From Polyodon spathula (taxonomy: Eukaryota; Chordata; Actinopteri; Acipenseriformes; Polyodontidae): a DNA stretch of 64,000 nucleotides. A program made the translations under genes and the position numbers. The notes under the pieces were generated by a model that was not told where the DNA came from, made no database searches, and saw only the letters and a list, made by a program, of their open reading frames with translations. The stretch's first letter is position 1. Every line of letters starts with the position of its first letter. Location of the stretch: contig NC_054536.1 of NCBI RefSeq assembly GCF_017654505.1, positions 32,196,446 through 32,260,445 on the forward strand, read 5' to 3'. Shown in pieces: positions 11,026 to 21,717 of this stretch.

Positions 11026-12599
11026 CAAAGTGGTGACAGTCAGGCTGTGAAGAGTCTTCCAGTTTTAATCCCTGCGTGCCCCATAGGTGGTTGGAAGGCT
11101 TTTATAAACATTCCTGCCACAGGCTGAAATTGAACCAATTGCAAATGTGAGGGAGAGAACAATGTGAAGAGCAGCAGAGATGCAGCATATGAAGTCAAGC
11201 CTGGAATAAACATTGTCCCACATTGCAAAGTCCACCATCACACCTGGCACTGGAGTAAATTTAACAAAGTCTAAATTGACTGCCTTACAGCCTCAGATTT
11301 CAGACTAGATCTACAATAAGCTGGATAAATAGACCAGTGAAATGAAAAGCATGCTTCTCCTTTTAGCAAAGGGTCGACATATTTAATCTAGTTGCTTTAC
11401 CTCTACATTATGTACAATAACGGAAACATGTTGTACACATTATGTCATTGTTCTGATGGATAGGTCTGTTTGTTCCCAGTGGGAAATGACTCAGTCTTCA
11501 AGTGAAAAAGAACAATAATGAAAACAACATGTTCCGATCTGAACGAAATAAACTGCAGTCTGTTTTCCAAACAGCAGTATTTTCTTTTTTTGGTTTTTCT
11601 TTATTTCAAATAAAACATTTCAAGTGGCAATGCCCAAAAATTCACTAACTCCCAGAGTGGCCTGTAAGTATTAATACACCACACCTTACAAACAGGCAGG
11701 AAGACAGATTCAAAGCACAAACTGTTTCAGTTATAAGAACAGTCTGCTGAGGATTCTTATAATTGAAACAGTTTGTTCTCTACTCCTGTTTTTATTGTTT
11801 CTATTAAAATGAAAGTCAGTGTATGCGGTTATCATAGAAAACTAAACTGCAGCAGAGTAGATAGAAAAGGGTTCAACAGAAATATATAAATTTTCATGTA
11901 ATAGATTTGCTAACTATCAAGCTACTGCACCCAGAAAAATGTGGATTCATATATTTTTGAAGAACACCATAACTCAATTTCCTCAATGCCCTGGTTGGAT
12001 TCTCTCCTACTGGTTGACAACAAACCCCAGTTGATTTACCAATCAGGAACAATTCCAATGAGCTAAGTGTATGTATGTGTGACTGTCAGACATCAATTCT
12101 TCAGAGCTCACAGAAATCTCCATTTGCAGCTGTTCACTCTCCCTGTGTTTCCTCCTGTTTTAAAACCATAAGGGGCGTATTGTTCCATGACTGTGAGAGA
12201 CAAGAATCAAGAAGTAAAGATACCAAATGTATTGGTTTGGCCAGGGCAGTCACAGTTTCCGAAAGGCTTTCCCAGTGTCCTGAAGCATTTGCAAAAATCT
12301 GGATTTTGTCCCAGTTTCACATTTAATCCCGAACACTGGATGGAACTGTTTTCCTGGTGAAAGAATATTTTTTGGACTGCCTTGTGCGTACCATATTCTT
12401 CTACCAACTTAAATATATTGTAGTGGTTTAACAACAGCTGACTGGCACAGGAGCAGGCATTTTGGTGAAACATAGATACAGCAATGAAAATTGCGCTGTC
12501 TAAACACGAATGCATGTTTTGTGAGACCTGAACAGCCAACCACAGATGAAGCGTCAACATTTGAAAGGCAGGATCGCGAAAATAAGGATGTTATAATCC
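11026..12599. other. Intron sequence without recognised features
   Basis: AT-rich sequence with short runs. A local inverted pair, ACTGTTTCAGTTATAAGAAC and TTCTTATAATTGAAACAGTT (about 11722-11774), could be a small hairpin element. The minus-strand frame of 117 codons at 12207-12560 has no recognisable domain. Confidence 0.5.
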
Positions 12600-13030
12600 T
12601 GCCCACCTAGAACCGCCAAAAAGCAGTCATTTTGACTGCCTTTTACAGTACATGTTTTTATTTTGAATATAACCTACAATATTCTATTTTTTATATACAA
12701 GCCTGTTGTTATCTCTACCCCCACTGAGCTTACAGCAGTATGTCTTTGAATAGAATATAACTATATATAGTCTAGACACGTGTCGTAGTGTTGCGATTTT
12801 ACACTCGCAGGTACACTGACAGAGACCATGCTGAAACTCAAAATGGCTCAAAGAAGATGCATTATCACTCAAGAAGCAAGTGATATGCTTACAGCTTTGT
12901 CCGAAAATGATTCTGATGTAGGTGTTTCATCAAACTTTCCTCTTCTATATCAATGTATTATATGTATTGTTCAGATGGAATTTTTTTTTTATTTAAAATT
13001 TTTTTAAAACGTACCTTTAACGGTTTACTG
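12600..13030 (+). mobile_element. piggyBac-like element remnant
   Basis: The left part reads GAACCGCC followed by AAAAGCAGTCATTTTGACTG, which I recall as typical terminal sequence of fish piggyBac elements. About 240 bp further in is a short reading frame resembling the acidic N-terminus of a piggyBac transposase. The right part near 13012-13022 has CGTACCTTTAACGG, with TTAA, the piggyBac target site. The left TTAA is not clear, so the borders are approximate. The catalytic core is absent. This is an internally deleted copy inside the TSNARE1 intron on the opposite strand. Confidence 0.5.
12843..13006 (+). pseudogene. piggyBac transposase N-terminal fragment
   Basis: A 54-codon frame starts MAQRRCIITQEASDMLTALS and continues ENDSDVGVSS, then drifts into hydrophobic AT-rich sequence. 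piggyBac transposases commonly begin with a short basic segment, an EEA-type helix and a Ser/Asp/Glu-rich stretch, which fits the first 32 residues. None of the DDD catalytic residues is present. The family call rests on this resemblance and on the flanking terminal-like sequence. Confidence 0.45.
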
Positions 13031-13342
13031 TGTTCGTGCTGTCCCTGAGAGCCTCAGACATGTGATGTAAGCCACTGAGAGTAAGTAGTGTTGTGTTCTC
13101 TCTCGTTTATTAATTTGTTTAATTTAGGAAATGTTTGTATTATTCAATGTTTTTTTACTATACTTTTTTTTTTTAAATTTAGACTTAAGTATTGTTTTAA
13201 ATTTAGAGTGTGTTACTGTTCTAATAATAGTTTTATTTCGATAGTTATTATGTTAGATAATATCTAACGGTACTTCAACTCAATAACATTTTTAATTTTT
13301 AATGTATTTCTAAGGAAAATATTTTTTTTAACAAAATGTTTA

Positions 13343-15390
13343 TTATTTGTACGGGAGAGTGACACTCAGGGGGCAGTGCAAGTAATTTTCTGTTTTTCTT
13401 TCTGTTTGTACAGAAAATAAAAAATAAAAAAACTTCATAGTGACCCCAAGCAAAGCAGAGCCGACAGTGACCCCAGGCAAAGCAGAGCTGACAGTGACCC
13501 CAGGCGAAGCAGAGCCCTCAGTGACCCCAGGTGAAGCAGAGCCCAAAGCGACCCCAGGCGAAGCAGGACCGGCAGCGATCCTAGGAGAAGCAGAAGAGAG
13601 ACAGGCAATCCCAGGCAATGCGGGACCCTCGGCAACCCCAGGAGAAGCTGGACCCTCAGCAACCCTAGGGGATATAAGAGAGACACAGGCTGCCCCAGAC
13701 GATGCGGAGCAACAGACAGCCCCAGGCGATGCAGAGCACCAGGCAGCCCCAGGTGATGCAGACGTGGCATCCTTGGGCGGTGCGAGGCAGGCATCCTTGG
13801 GCGGTGTGAGGCAGGCATCCGTGGGTGGTGCGAGTCAGACATCCATGGGCGGTGCGAGGCAGGCTTCCGTGGGCGGTGCGAGGCAGGCCTCGGTGGGCGA
13901 TGCGAGGCAGGTATCCATGGAGAGTGCGAGGCAAGGCAGCAGCGGTCCCTCTAAAGGCGATGGTGGCAGAGGACCCTCGGAAGGCAACGGCGGCAGCGGA
14001 CCCTCAGGAGGCAACGGCGGAAGGAGAGCAAGGCTTAGCTGTGGTGCTGGGATTGGTCCTCTTCGAAGCCACTGTGGCTGGGTGGTTTTCCCCCGTGCTC
14101 CCCTCAGAAACCTATGCAGGGGCTGCTGAGGTCCGGCAGCATCCTGCCCTTGTCCTTTTATGGGTGCAGGGAGAGGTAGCTCCTGCTTCCCTCCCTCTAG
14201 CGGGGGTGGAGGCAGCTCCTGCTGCTCTGCTCCTGGTGGTGGTGCTGGTGGTGGAGACAGAGGCAGTACCTGCTGCTGTGCTCCTGGTGGTGGTGGAGCA
14301 GAGGCAGCTCCTGCTCCTCTTCTCCAGGTGGTGATGGAGGTGAAGGTAGTGGAGGTGATAGAGGTGATGGTGGGGAAGGCGATGAAGGGGTGATACCAGC
14401 AGACATCCTCCCTCTGGTGGTGGGGCCAGAGGCAAAGTTAGTTCCTGCTCCTCTCTTTATGTTGGTGGGAGTGGTGAAGGAAGTGGCAGTGCATCCAGCA
14501 AGTCTCTTCTTTCTGCTGGCGGAGGTGGGATCAGCAGACTCTCTGCTGGTAGGAGTGAAACCAGCAGGCATACGCCCTCTACTGGCGGAGGTGGAGGCAG
14601 AGGTATCTCCTGCTCCTCTCCTTGTGCTGGGGGTGATAGTGGTGGCAATGATGTGAGTGACGGAGGCAGGGGCTCCTCCCCTTCTGGCGGCGAAGGTGGC
14701 AGTGGCTCCTCCTCTTCTGCTGGTGGAGGTGGAAGTGGCAAGTGGTCCTCCCATGGCAGTGAAGGTGCCACCAGCAGGTATTCTCCCTCCCTGGTGGGTA
14801 CCTGGGCTGTGGACACATCGACTCCCCCTTCTTGCAATGTGGACAACACCGACTCCCTCTTCTTGGGTTGTGGAAGCATTGACTCCCCCCTTTTGGGCTG
14901 TGGACGCACCGACTCCCCCCTCTTGGGCTGTGGACATTCGACTCCTGGACGTTCTGGCTCCTCCCACTCAGGCACAGGATGTTCGGGCTCCTCCCACTCA
15001 GGCGCAGGACGTTCAGGCTCCTCCCACACAGGCGCAGGATGTTCGGCTCCTCCCACTCAGGCGCAGGATGTTCGGGCTCCTCCCACTCAGGCGTAGGATG
15101 TTCGGGTTCCTCCCACTCCAGGTTCGTGTCCTGGAAGACCTCCAGACAGTGGTGCTCCTCATGCCCGGAGTGCATGCAGTCCCACACCTTCCTTCCTCTC
15201 TGCCTCCTTCTCCTCTCACCTCTCCTGTGTGGTTTCGTCCTGCTGCCATACGGGAAAGGTGCCAGGGCTCCCCACACCTGAAACACCACTCCTCCCCCCA
15301 CAGGCAGGTGAGGCAGACTTGCTGCAACTGTTGCTGCTGCTTCTTCCCACTCCTCCTTTTTCCTCCCCTCCTCTCTCTTACTCCACACGT
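13343..15390 (-). pseudogene. Zinc-knuckle gag with long repetitive Pro/Glu-rich tail (LTR retrotransposon)
   Basis: Read on the minus strand from about 15390, an arginine-rich region leads to a CCHC-like knuckle CFRCGEPWHLSRM (15285-15247, last Cys lost). A second, degenerate knuckle VWDCMHSGHEEHHC follows (about 15187-15149, first Cys replaced). After VFQDTNLEWEEPEHPTPEW come decapeptide repeats of EWEEPEHPAP type, then PQPKRGES units, then proline runs with EGEEPLPP and AEGEYLLV-like units. The tail ends with nonapeptides like SASPGVTEG down to 13343. The frame shifts several times, so it is dead. Gag knuckles bind the element's RNA; the tail is not needed for that and looks built by tandem duplication. 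No protease or polymerase follows. It lies in the TSNARE1 intron in sense orientation. A 229-codon plus-strand frame (13440-14129) also spans the repeats but lacks a knuckle. Confidence 0.65.
14817..15120 (-). repeat. Two blocks of 30-bp coding tandem repeat
   Basis: Plus-strand units of CTCCTCCCACTCAGGCGCAG plus ten bases are repeated about six times (14957-15120). A second 30-bp unit, GACTCCCCCCTCTTGGGCTG plus ten bases, is repeated about four times (14817-14945). Because 30 is divisible by three, unit number can change without breaking the gag frame. A further 27-bp unit (13440-13600) and 24-bp unit (13770-13920) lie downstream in the same gene. Confidence 0.85.
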
Positions 15391-15397
15391 AAAAATG

Positions 15398-15427
<30 letters not shown>
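15398..15427. repeat. Poly(A) run
   Basis: About 30 adenines. A second run lies at 15544-15565. They mark the AT-rich flank of the gag remnant. Confidence 0.95.
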
Positions 15428-15431
<4 letters not shown>

Positions 15432-15960
15432 CAGTACATTTGTGTGGATTGTGCTACTTAGGTGCTACTTTGAAGTCCATTTCCCTGAAAGGGCATTCAC
15501 GTTACATAATGGGAATTGAGTCAATTTCTTTTTTATGTTACTTTAAAAAAAAAAAAAAAAAAAAACTAATTTTCATTTTTATAGTTTTGCATGTACATAT
15601 CACGCACTAGTTTCTTTTTAAATGTTTTTTTTTTTTTAATTATAGTTTTTATTTTTTTGCATTATATGTGGTAAGTTAGAAAATAAACCCTTTTATGTTT
15701 AATTATTCATTTAAATCCGGTGTTTCGGCTGTGCAGATGTTTGATATGATGTGCTTGAATAAAACTTTCATTTTAATATTGCGCTTGTTTGAAATGTAAC
15801 CGCCGATGGCAATTCTAGGTATGAAACCATCATAACTATGCCCATATCAAAAATAAGACTGCTAAATCTTGAACTGGTTTTAGTAAAGCATTGTATACAT
15901 TTTAATAGATTGTTTGGGCATGGAAGCACGCTTCTTTCTTCCATTCACGACTTTTAATGC

Positions 15961-16146
15961 TCACTCATTTGCACTGGACAGAGGTAAAGCCAGCACTCGC
16001 AATACAGAGCGAACCAATTTAGGACACTGCTTCAGCATTCCTTTCCAATAATCATGAATGGATAAACAGGTGTTGTCCGGAATTGCTTCGGAAATGTATT
16101 TTTTCATCTCTTGAAAAGCGATCGAACATAAATCTGTAGTTCTCAA
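15961..16146 (-). pseudogene. hAT transposase C-terminal dimerisation-region fragment
   Basis: The 61-codon minus-strand frame reads MKKYISEAIPDN, then CLSIHDYWKGMLKQCPKLVR and LALPLSSANE before a stop. The pattern of a DYW start, a helix with P.L, and a closing LPLSSA.E matches the hAT dimerisation domain, where the usual end is P-x-SS-x-x-x-ER. Nothing else of the transposase is readable. On its right, about 16240-16325, is AT-rich sequence ending AAATGGGCCCC that could be an element terminus, but no matching opposite end was found. Confidence 0.5.
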
Positions 16147-16329
16147 AGTTCAGAGAAAATTCTGCTTTGCGAATGGATCAGTTACTCGAGCTGGCAGTCA
16201 CAGATTTCTGGTGAAAATCGGCGATATTGTAGCTCGGCAATTTTTTTTTTTGAAACCCAATTTTTTATTTGCGTGGTGCTTGCGATTGCGAATTGTCGCA
16301 AATAGCTGTTATCAAATGGGCCCCAGAAC

Positions 16330-18600
16330 CACTTCACGGATATGCCAAATACAGTCAGAACTACTTATCTGTCTGCTTCATTTTTACTAGATTGCTAAAC
16401 ATGCTGTTAAAAATAGAACCTGTTCATGAAATAATTATATCATAAGTCGTCCTTTTAAAAAAAAAGAAATATATAAGCACACTGTTAAACCCACTCAGAA
16501 ATGCGCATCTCGCAGTATTGGTATACATTTCTATCCAGCTGTCGATATTGCTCTCCAACATATATTTATTTCGAAGATTGGTTATTCAGATTATTGAAAA
16601 TGCAGTGTTGTGTTTCTAGGGAGGTTCTTGAGAAAAGCTGCAGAAAAAGTAAACTCTTATTAAAACATTGCTCTTAATTTCTCAAGCATACTCTCTATCT
16701 CTACACCTGCAAGATGTACTTACAGGCTAAAAATTAAAGAAGACAGAATGGTAGAGCATGTCCAAATAAAAGCAAAATTACATCTTAAAACCTATGCATC
16801 AGCTGACATTTTGAAGAAAGTGCAAAAGTTCATTTTCAGAAAGGAATAAAATATATTAAATAATGAAAATCTTGCAAGATGTTACTCAGACAAACACCTG
16901 CTTGCGAGAACAACACATGCTGTTAGAAAAAGAATAAAGCAGGTGAATGTTTGTTGTCTTGGAAAACTTCATTGTTGGAATACACTTCTGCTAAACCGCA
17001 CTCAGATAATTAGAAACTGACTCGAGACTACCCCCTGAGCTGGTTTCAAGTCCGGCTCTCGAGTACGCTATCAAATGATACGTAGTGTGGACGCTAACCG
17101 TAATTAGTACTTTTAAGCTGGTTTAAAGGTAACTAAAGTGATTTAAAGGCATAAGCGGGACCTGTACGGGGTCTGTTCGGAACCTGTAGCACTGGTACGG
17201 TATGGTACGGTACGGAATCAGACAGTACCAGCCTGTTTCGTTCCAGTTCGGTGCCTGTAGCATCAGGTCGGTACATAATTTTACTGACGGTACAGTGCGG
17301 TACGCTATGGTACCGGTACAGTTTATAGCGGCACCGGGTTGGGAGTGGAGCGGGCCAGTGACCTCGGTACCGGGGTACGGGTCCACTCGGTTCGCAGTTA
17401 CCGCAGGTAGCAATGTACAGGGTTGCTCACCTGTGCAAGCTACTGGCAAAACCACTTAGTCAGTACCCACATAAGACAGAGGGAAGCCTGCTTGTTAGTA
17501 AACTAACATTCCTCGTAATGGTGATGCAAAAGCTGTCACCAAAATGGCATCAAGATGCTGTGTGAGGCAAACAAGCCTGCATGTAGTCTCTGTGAAAACA
17601 GAAAAATATAATGAGGAAGGAAAAATATTTCTCTCATACAATAATACAATTACTTAATGTGAGTTGTACAAGAAAACTGACAACAGTGTACCTTACTTGT
17701 CCCCTAGCCTACCACCATTCTGCTCTGCTTATGTATAACAAAGCACAAAAAGTAACAGACCAATTCCTGAATTAAAGAAACTTTTCTTTTCACAACAAAT
17801 ACTAAAATTGTTAGTATTTTAAGTGCCAAAAAAGTGCATTGCAAGTTGTGCTCACAAAAATGCATCCCTAGGTTTAGGATTTAAAACAGTTCTTACATTC
17901 CTGTTGTCAAACTGTAAAAAGTGGGCTGCTATATTCACATCAGTGCCTGTCAATGAAAAGTTGCATCAGAGGTAGAAAGTGCAGTGTGTACCACAACTCA
18001 GAATTGCTTTACTGAGTTGGAGATAGTGCTGGATGGTAGTTTTAATGTTTAAACGACAACTAAAAGACTTACATGGACATAACAGGAAACTTGCTCGGAG
18101 GTAAACGGGGGTGTTGTTAAACATGCATACATATAAATATTCACTTTAGTGGTTTTCAGAGTTTATTAGATCCCATTTTATTGTTACCTTATGATAACCG
18201 TTAAAAAAATACAGTGGTAACCTTAATATCACGATATACAGTACATCATGCAAATTATAAAAAAAAAGGCTTAGCAAAAATGAAGACAAACGTAAATCAC
18301 TTAAATTATTACTGTAATTCACAAAAAATAAAACAAACAAATCACACTTCCTTTCACAGAATGATTTAAACATTTGGTACTTTGTATTTTACTACGTACA
18401 ATAACTTGGATCGTTTAAGTTTATTTTTTTTTTCACTAAAGACAATCAGAATTTTTAAAAGAACGCCCTAAAGTTGTACACTCTTATGTTATACTACAAC
18501 ATTTTTAAGATCTATTATTTGCTTAAAATGACACGGTGCTGCAGTTTGTTAAAGCGTTTTAATGTATTAAATAAATAAAAAATGCTTTGTGCAGCTGATG
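16330..18600. other. Intron sequence, mostly unassigned
   Basis: No exon, transposase or bounded element was recognised apart from the GTAC-rich island at 17150-17410. Base composition is AT-rich on both sides of that island. Confidence 0.5.
17150..17410. repeat. GC-rich island packed with GTAC words
   Basis: Over roughly 260 bp the palindrome GTAC occurs at least thirteen times, mostly as GGTAC or GTACGG, for example TGGTACGGTATGGTACGGTA. Flanks are AT-rich with few such words. The units are not of constant length, so it is a degenerate simple-sequence island or the core of an unrecognised element. Long frames on both strands (17123-17459) are by-products of the stop-poor repeat. Confidence 0.7.
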
Positions 18601-18616
18601 GTAAACAGAATTAGAC

Positions 18617-19120
18617 AATGATCGGTCTTATTGCTTAAACACAAACATGTACCAATACAGATTATTATTTAAGAGTAGAAATGCATACAACAAGAACCTA
18701 AACCTAAGGTTCGTGGGGTATTATGGTCACATGGTAGGGGTGTTGAGGGTCAATGAAGCACTATGTAAATTACGAGTTGCGCACGCAGCATTACCCTATG
18801 GGAGCTACGCTGTGGGAGCCTTTGTTATCCAGCGATATACTCTTGCCTGGTGCAGCAAGCTTTGGGTAAAAAAACGCAACCATCGAAACTTGTATTCTAT
18901 GTCGACAGTTTCCTTCAAAACCGTTATCAAAACACAGCATCATTTTACAAAAAGATCTTCATCAGACACTTTGCTAAGGCTTCAAGTATAATCACTTGAT
19001 TTAGAAGAAGCATGTTTGCAGTTGAAAAATGTGTTACCCATTGTATAAAGTAATTACAATAATTGTGGTGTAGAATAAATGGAACAGTATCAATACCACT
19101 GTGGCACAAGTCACATTCTG
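18617..19120 (+). repeat. Interspersed repeat family R1, copy A
   Basis: The left 80 bp (GATCGGTCTTATTGCTTAAA, ACACAAACATGTACCA) and the right 300 bp (AAAAAGATCTTCATCAGACA, TTGATTTAGAAGAAGCATGT, GCAGTTGAAAAATG) match copy B at 60118-61300 in the same order and strand. The middle parts differ in length and sequence. The copy B tail AAACCATGGTAAACTGAAAA reappears for copy A only at about 20425-20475 (AAATCATGGTAAACCAAAAA). About 1.3 kb, including a hAT element, has therefore been inserted into copy A. The family is not identified. Confidence 0.7.
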
Positions 19121-19445
19121 AGATGTTATAATAGCATAATTTGCCAGTTTTATTTCAAACTGGAAATATGCCTGACTAAGTAATTGTTTCTTTGTTCTTT
19201 CATGTCCCATGATAATGTTTAGAAATACATATTTTCCCTATTAATATTTCAAGTAATGCACTCATACTTTTATGCAGGTTAGGCGTTTAAGAGGGAGTAT
19301 GGCCCTTTAAGAAGTCATGACTTTCCCGTACGTTTGGTCATGTTGACCTCCTTTTAAAAATGGGGGTGTGAAAGAACTAGAGGAAGGATTCAGGGCTTGT
19401 TTTAGTCTTTCTTTCTGTGAGGCTACACCATTTTTCACAGTTTAG

Positions 19446-20179
19446 CAGTGGCGGCTCGTGTATACAGGCACAAAGGGCGCCGCCACACCAGTTTAAATTA
19501 ATAAGTAATAATAATGATCTAAATGAAACGGTAGCTACTATTATTAACATTACGATAATTGTTAAATGCATTACAATGCATTAGTTCTCACCCCTGCCGC
19601 ACACAGTAATGGGTGGGAGGAAGATCTGAAGTCTACGTTTTCAATGAGCTCTGGGGCGCTGAACCCAGTGCCTGTGACAGTTATGAAAGTGTATAGCTGT
19701 CATGACTACAGTATGATATTCTAAACAAACAAGCCACTTTTAAAATAGGTGAAACATGTTTTAATGTCATAGCTACAGTATGCCCCTACATTTGTTTTCC
19801 CTCTGCACTAAAAGTAATATTTAAGCATAGGGCAATATGGTTATTCATACTGTATTTATATCTAATGCTAGTTATTTACATAGCCTACTACTTCTGTAGG
19901 CCTATTTATTTGAATATACAGAAATCAATAGCCTAGTATCTCTGGTCATTTATATCACAGGATTTTGTTTCAGTAATGTAATGCACATTAACAATTGCAG
20001 GAGGATAACTGAAGAACAGTTAAATCCAGTACATTGTGTGTAATCAGTATGCAATGTTTTTATGTTATATGTGTATTTGCGAGAGGTGAAATACGGGGGT
20101 ATTGTGGGGTTGGGGGATAAAATAAAGAGTTGGTTCTCCGACGCCCCACCTCTCTCAAAGATCACCAACCGCCCCACTG
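19446..20179. mobile_element. Non-autonomous hAT element with perfect 8-bp target duplication
   Basis: The left end is CAGTGGCGGCTCGTG and the right end, read inward on the other strand, is CAGTGGGGCGGTTGGTG. The octamer CAGTTTAG stands directly outside both ends (19438-19445 and 20180-20187). An 8-bp duplication and CAGTG-type ends define the hAT superfamily. The 734-bp interior has no transposase. The insertion is only about 430 bp downstream, in gene direction, of the first TSNARE1 coding exon. Confidence 0.92.
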
Positions 20180-20605
20180 CAGTTTAGTGCGTTCTTTTTG
20201 CTCACCTTAGTTTTGTTTTCTGTATGGTTTAAATATATTGTAATTAAGTTAAGAGTAGGTTTATTTCGCTCGGGACTGTACCGACTTACTTTACAACTCC
20301 TGCTATTTATCATTTTTTACTGCTACAGTTCTGTTTGGATGCTTTGCAGAATAACTACTACTTAATTATTTAAGGATCACCTCTACAGACAATGTCGTTT
20401 TCTTTCCTGGACTTGGGTGATATAAATGTACTTAAATCATGGTAAACCAAAAAAGTGGTATACCAACCCACCCACAGTGTCTACCCTTTAACAATATGTG
20501 TAAAGCTGAGTGTAGAAAGCATGCAGTAAAAGTAAAAGATCCAATTCAGGTTGCATGCAGATTGCATGACTGACGTTTGGTTAATGAAAAAGAGGAGGTG
20601 TTTAC

Positions 20606-20723
20606 CTACTGGCTGGTAGCCCTGTCTTTTCGGCCCACCAAAAGCATTTCTCCCGAAGGTACCCTCAGCGAGTGATCCATACGACATTTTGGTGTCAGTG
20701 AGACTGGGCTTGCAGGTGCAGAG
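20606..20723 (-). CDS. TSNARE1: TSNARE1-like exon with start codon (coding part 20606-20687)
   Basis: On the minus strand a consensus acceptor (GTGGTTTGTGTTTCAG) precedes CTCTGCACC, so this is an internal exon with 36 nt of 5' untranslated sequence. The ATG at 20687-20685, in context CACCAAAATG, opens a frame reading MSYGSLAEGTFGRNAFGGPK and then RQGYQPV. It ends on G before the donor GTAAAC (20605-20600). Human TSNARE1 begins MSYGSIARG and has FGGPSRQGCQPL at the same place (recalled, not searched). The phase-1 donor fits the acceptor phase of the exon at 2250-2327, where the split codon becomes Ala and the sequence continues ATQVSPTELQ. The predicted protein would be a tail-anchored SNARE-like endosomal protein. 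At least one untranslated exon and the promoter must lie further right, and I could not locate them. Confidence 0.88.
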
Positions 20724-20874
20724 CTGAAACACAAACCACAATGTTACCACTAACTACAGAGATGTACCACTTCGCTGAACAGAGCCACCCAAACCCTGCA
20801 GAGTGTGTCATTCATTTGTATGGATGTCTCCTCAGTGTAGGGTATAAATGGTGGCGTACTGATAATATCATGAG

Positions 20875-20876
<2 letters not shown>

Positions 20877-20968
<92 letters not shown>
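20877..20968. repeat. (GT)n(AT)n compound microsatellite
   Basis: About 27 GT units continue into about 19 AT units. It lies about 155 bp upstream, in gene direction, of the TSNARE1 start-codon exon. Confidence 0.97.
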
Positions 20969-20970
<2 letters not shown>

Positions 20971-20984
20971 ATGAAGGCTGTATT

Positions 20985-21656
20985 TGCATCCTGAGCCATT
21001 CGAAAAAAAGGCATAATAGCAAAGTAGTGACGTCAAAGTGTCATGATTCCTCTAGAGGAAAATATACTTGAACTTTGACCCATTCGACTGCTCGAGACCA
21101 CTTTCAGTTTAAACACAAAATGTCTTGTTTTCATTCACTCGACAACACCCACAGTACAGAAATGTTAATTAATGATCAACTAAATGAGAATATGTTAACA
21201 AAAAAAAAAGTGGTACATTCATATCTCAGAGAAACTGGAGGGGAACTGGAAATTATTAAAATTAAAATAATAAAAGTATTTTTTGCAGTTTAATTCATAG
21301 TTCCTGAATTATCAAAAAGAAAATTATATTTAAGATTCTTTAATATCTGTGATTTTAACAAATCTGTCTCTATGAAGATTTACAGTTATCCTCCACTAAT
21401 GGGAGCACGAAACAAACAAGCAAGACAAATAAAATTCGACTCTGACAACGACTAAGAAAAAAAAGCATACCCCATTGAAACACCTTTTCCTTAAAAATAT
21501 GTTATTGTTTTGCAGTTCACTGTCTACCCAGTTTAATTCGCCGTTCCTGAATTATCAAAAGACCATTATATTTAAGATTCTTTGATATTTACTTAATTTA
21601 CGTTATTATTATTTATTACATTCACCTGCAATTTGAACCTTAAAAACAGTTTATTG
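20985..21656 (+). repeat. Interspersed repeat family R2, copy A (with internal duplication)
   Basis: It matches 49756-50215 in the same orientation. Shared words include GGCATAATA, AGTAGTGACGTCAAA, TGAGACCACTTTCA, CACAAAATGTCT, CTGTCTCTATGAAGATTTAC and AGCATACCCCATTGAAACAC. Copy A has about 200 extra bp at 21155-21350. Their right part (GCAGTTTAATTCATAGTTCC to AAGATTCTTTAATATCTG) repeats the module found again at 21515-21595. Copy B follows a hAT-type terminus (49622) and an AT tract, so R2 is probably the inner part of a hAT element, with copy A likewise behind a GT/AT tract. Confidence 0.75.
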
Positions 21657-21717
21657 TTTTTTTTTTTTTTTTTTTTTTTAACTAAAGATACTAATGTCCA
21701 CGTATTATAAAAAATAA

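Noticed and set aside
12207..12560. 117-codon minus-strand frame with many cysteines
   Set aside because: Cysteine spacing fits no knuckle or finger, and no flanking element or splice context was found.
13440..14129. 229-codon plus-strand frame rich in TPGEAEP and GGARQAS
   Set aside because: The zinc knuckles and the coherent gag order are on the minus strand. The plus frame stays open because the repeat units are multiples of three, so I do not call it as a gene.
14197..15610. Several overlapping frames of 200-317 codons on both strands
   Set aside because: They are shadows of the GC-rich tandem repeats; only the minus-strand gag reading has family motifs.
17123..17459. 85- and 110-codon frames on opposite strands
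   Set aside because: Both come from the stop-poor GTAC-rich island and have no protein motif.
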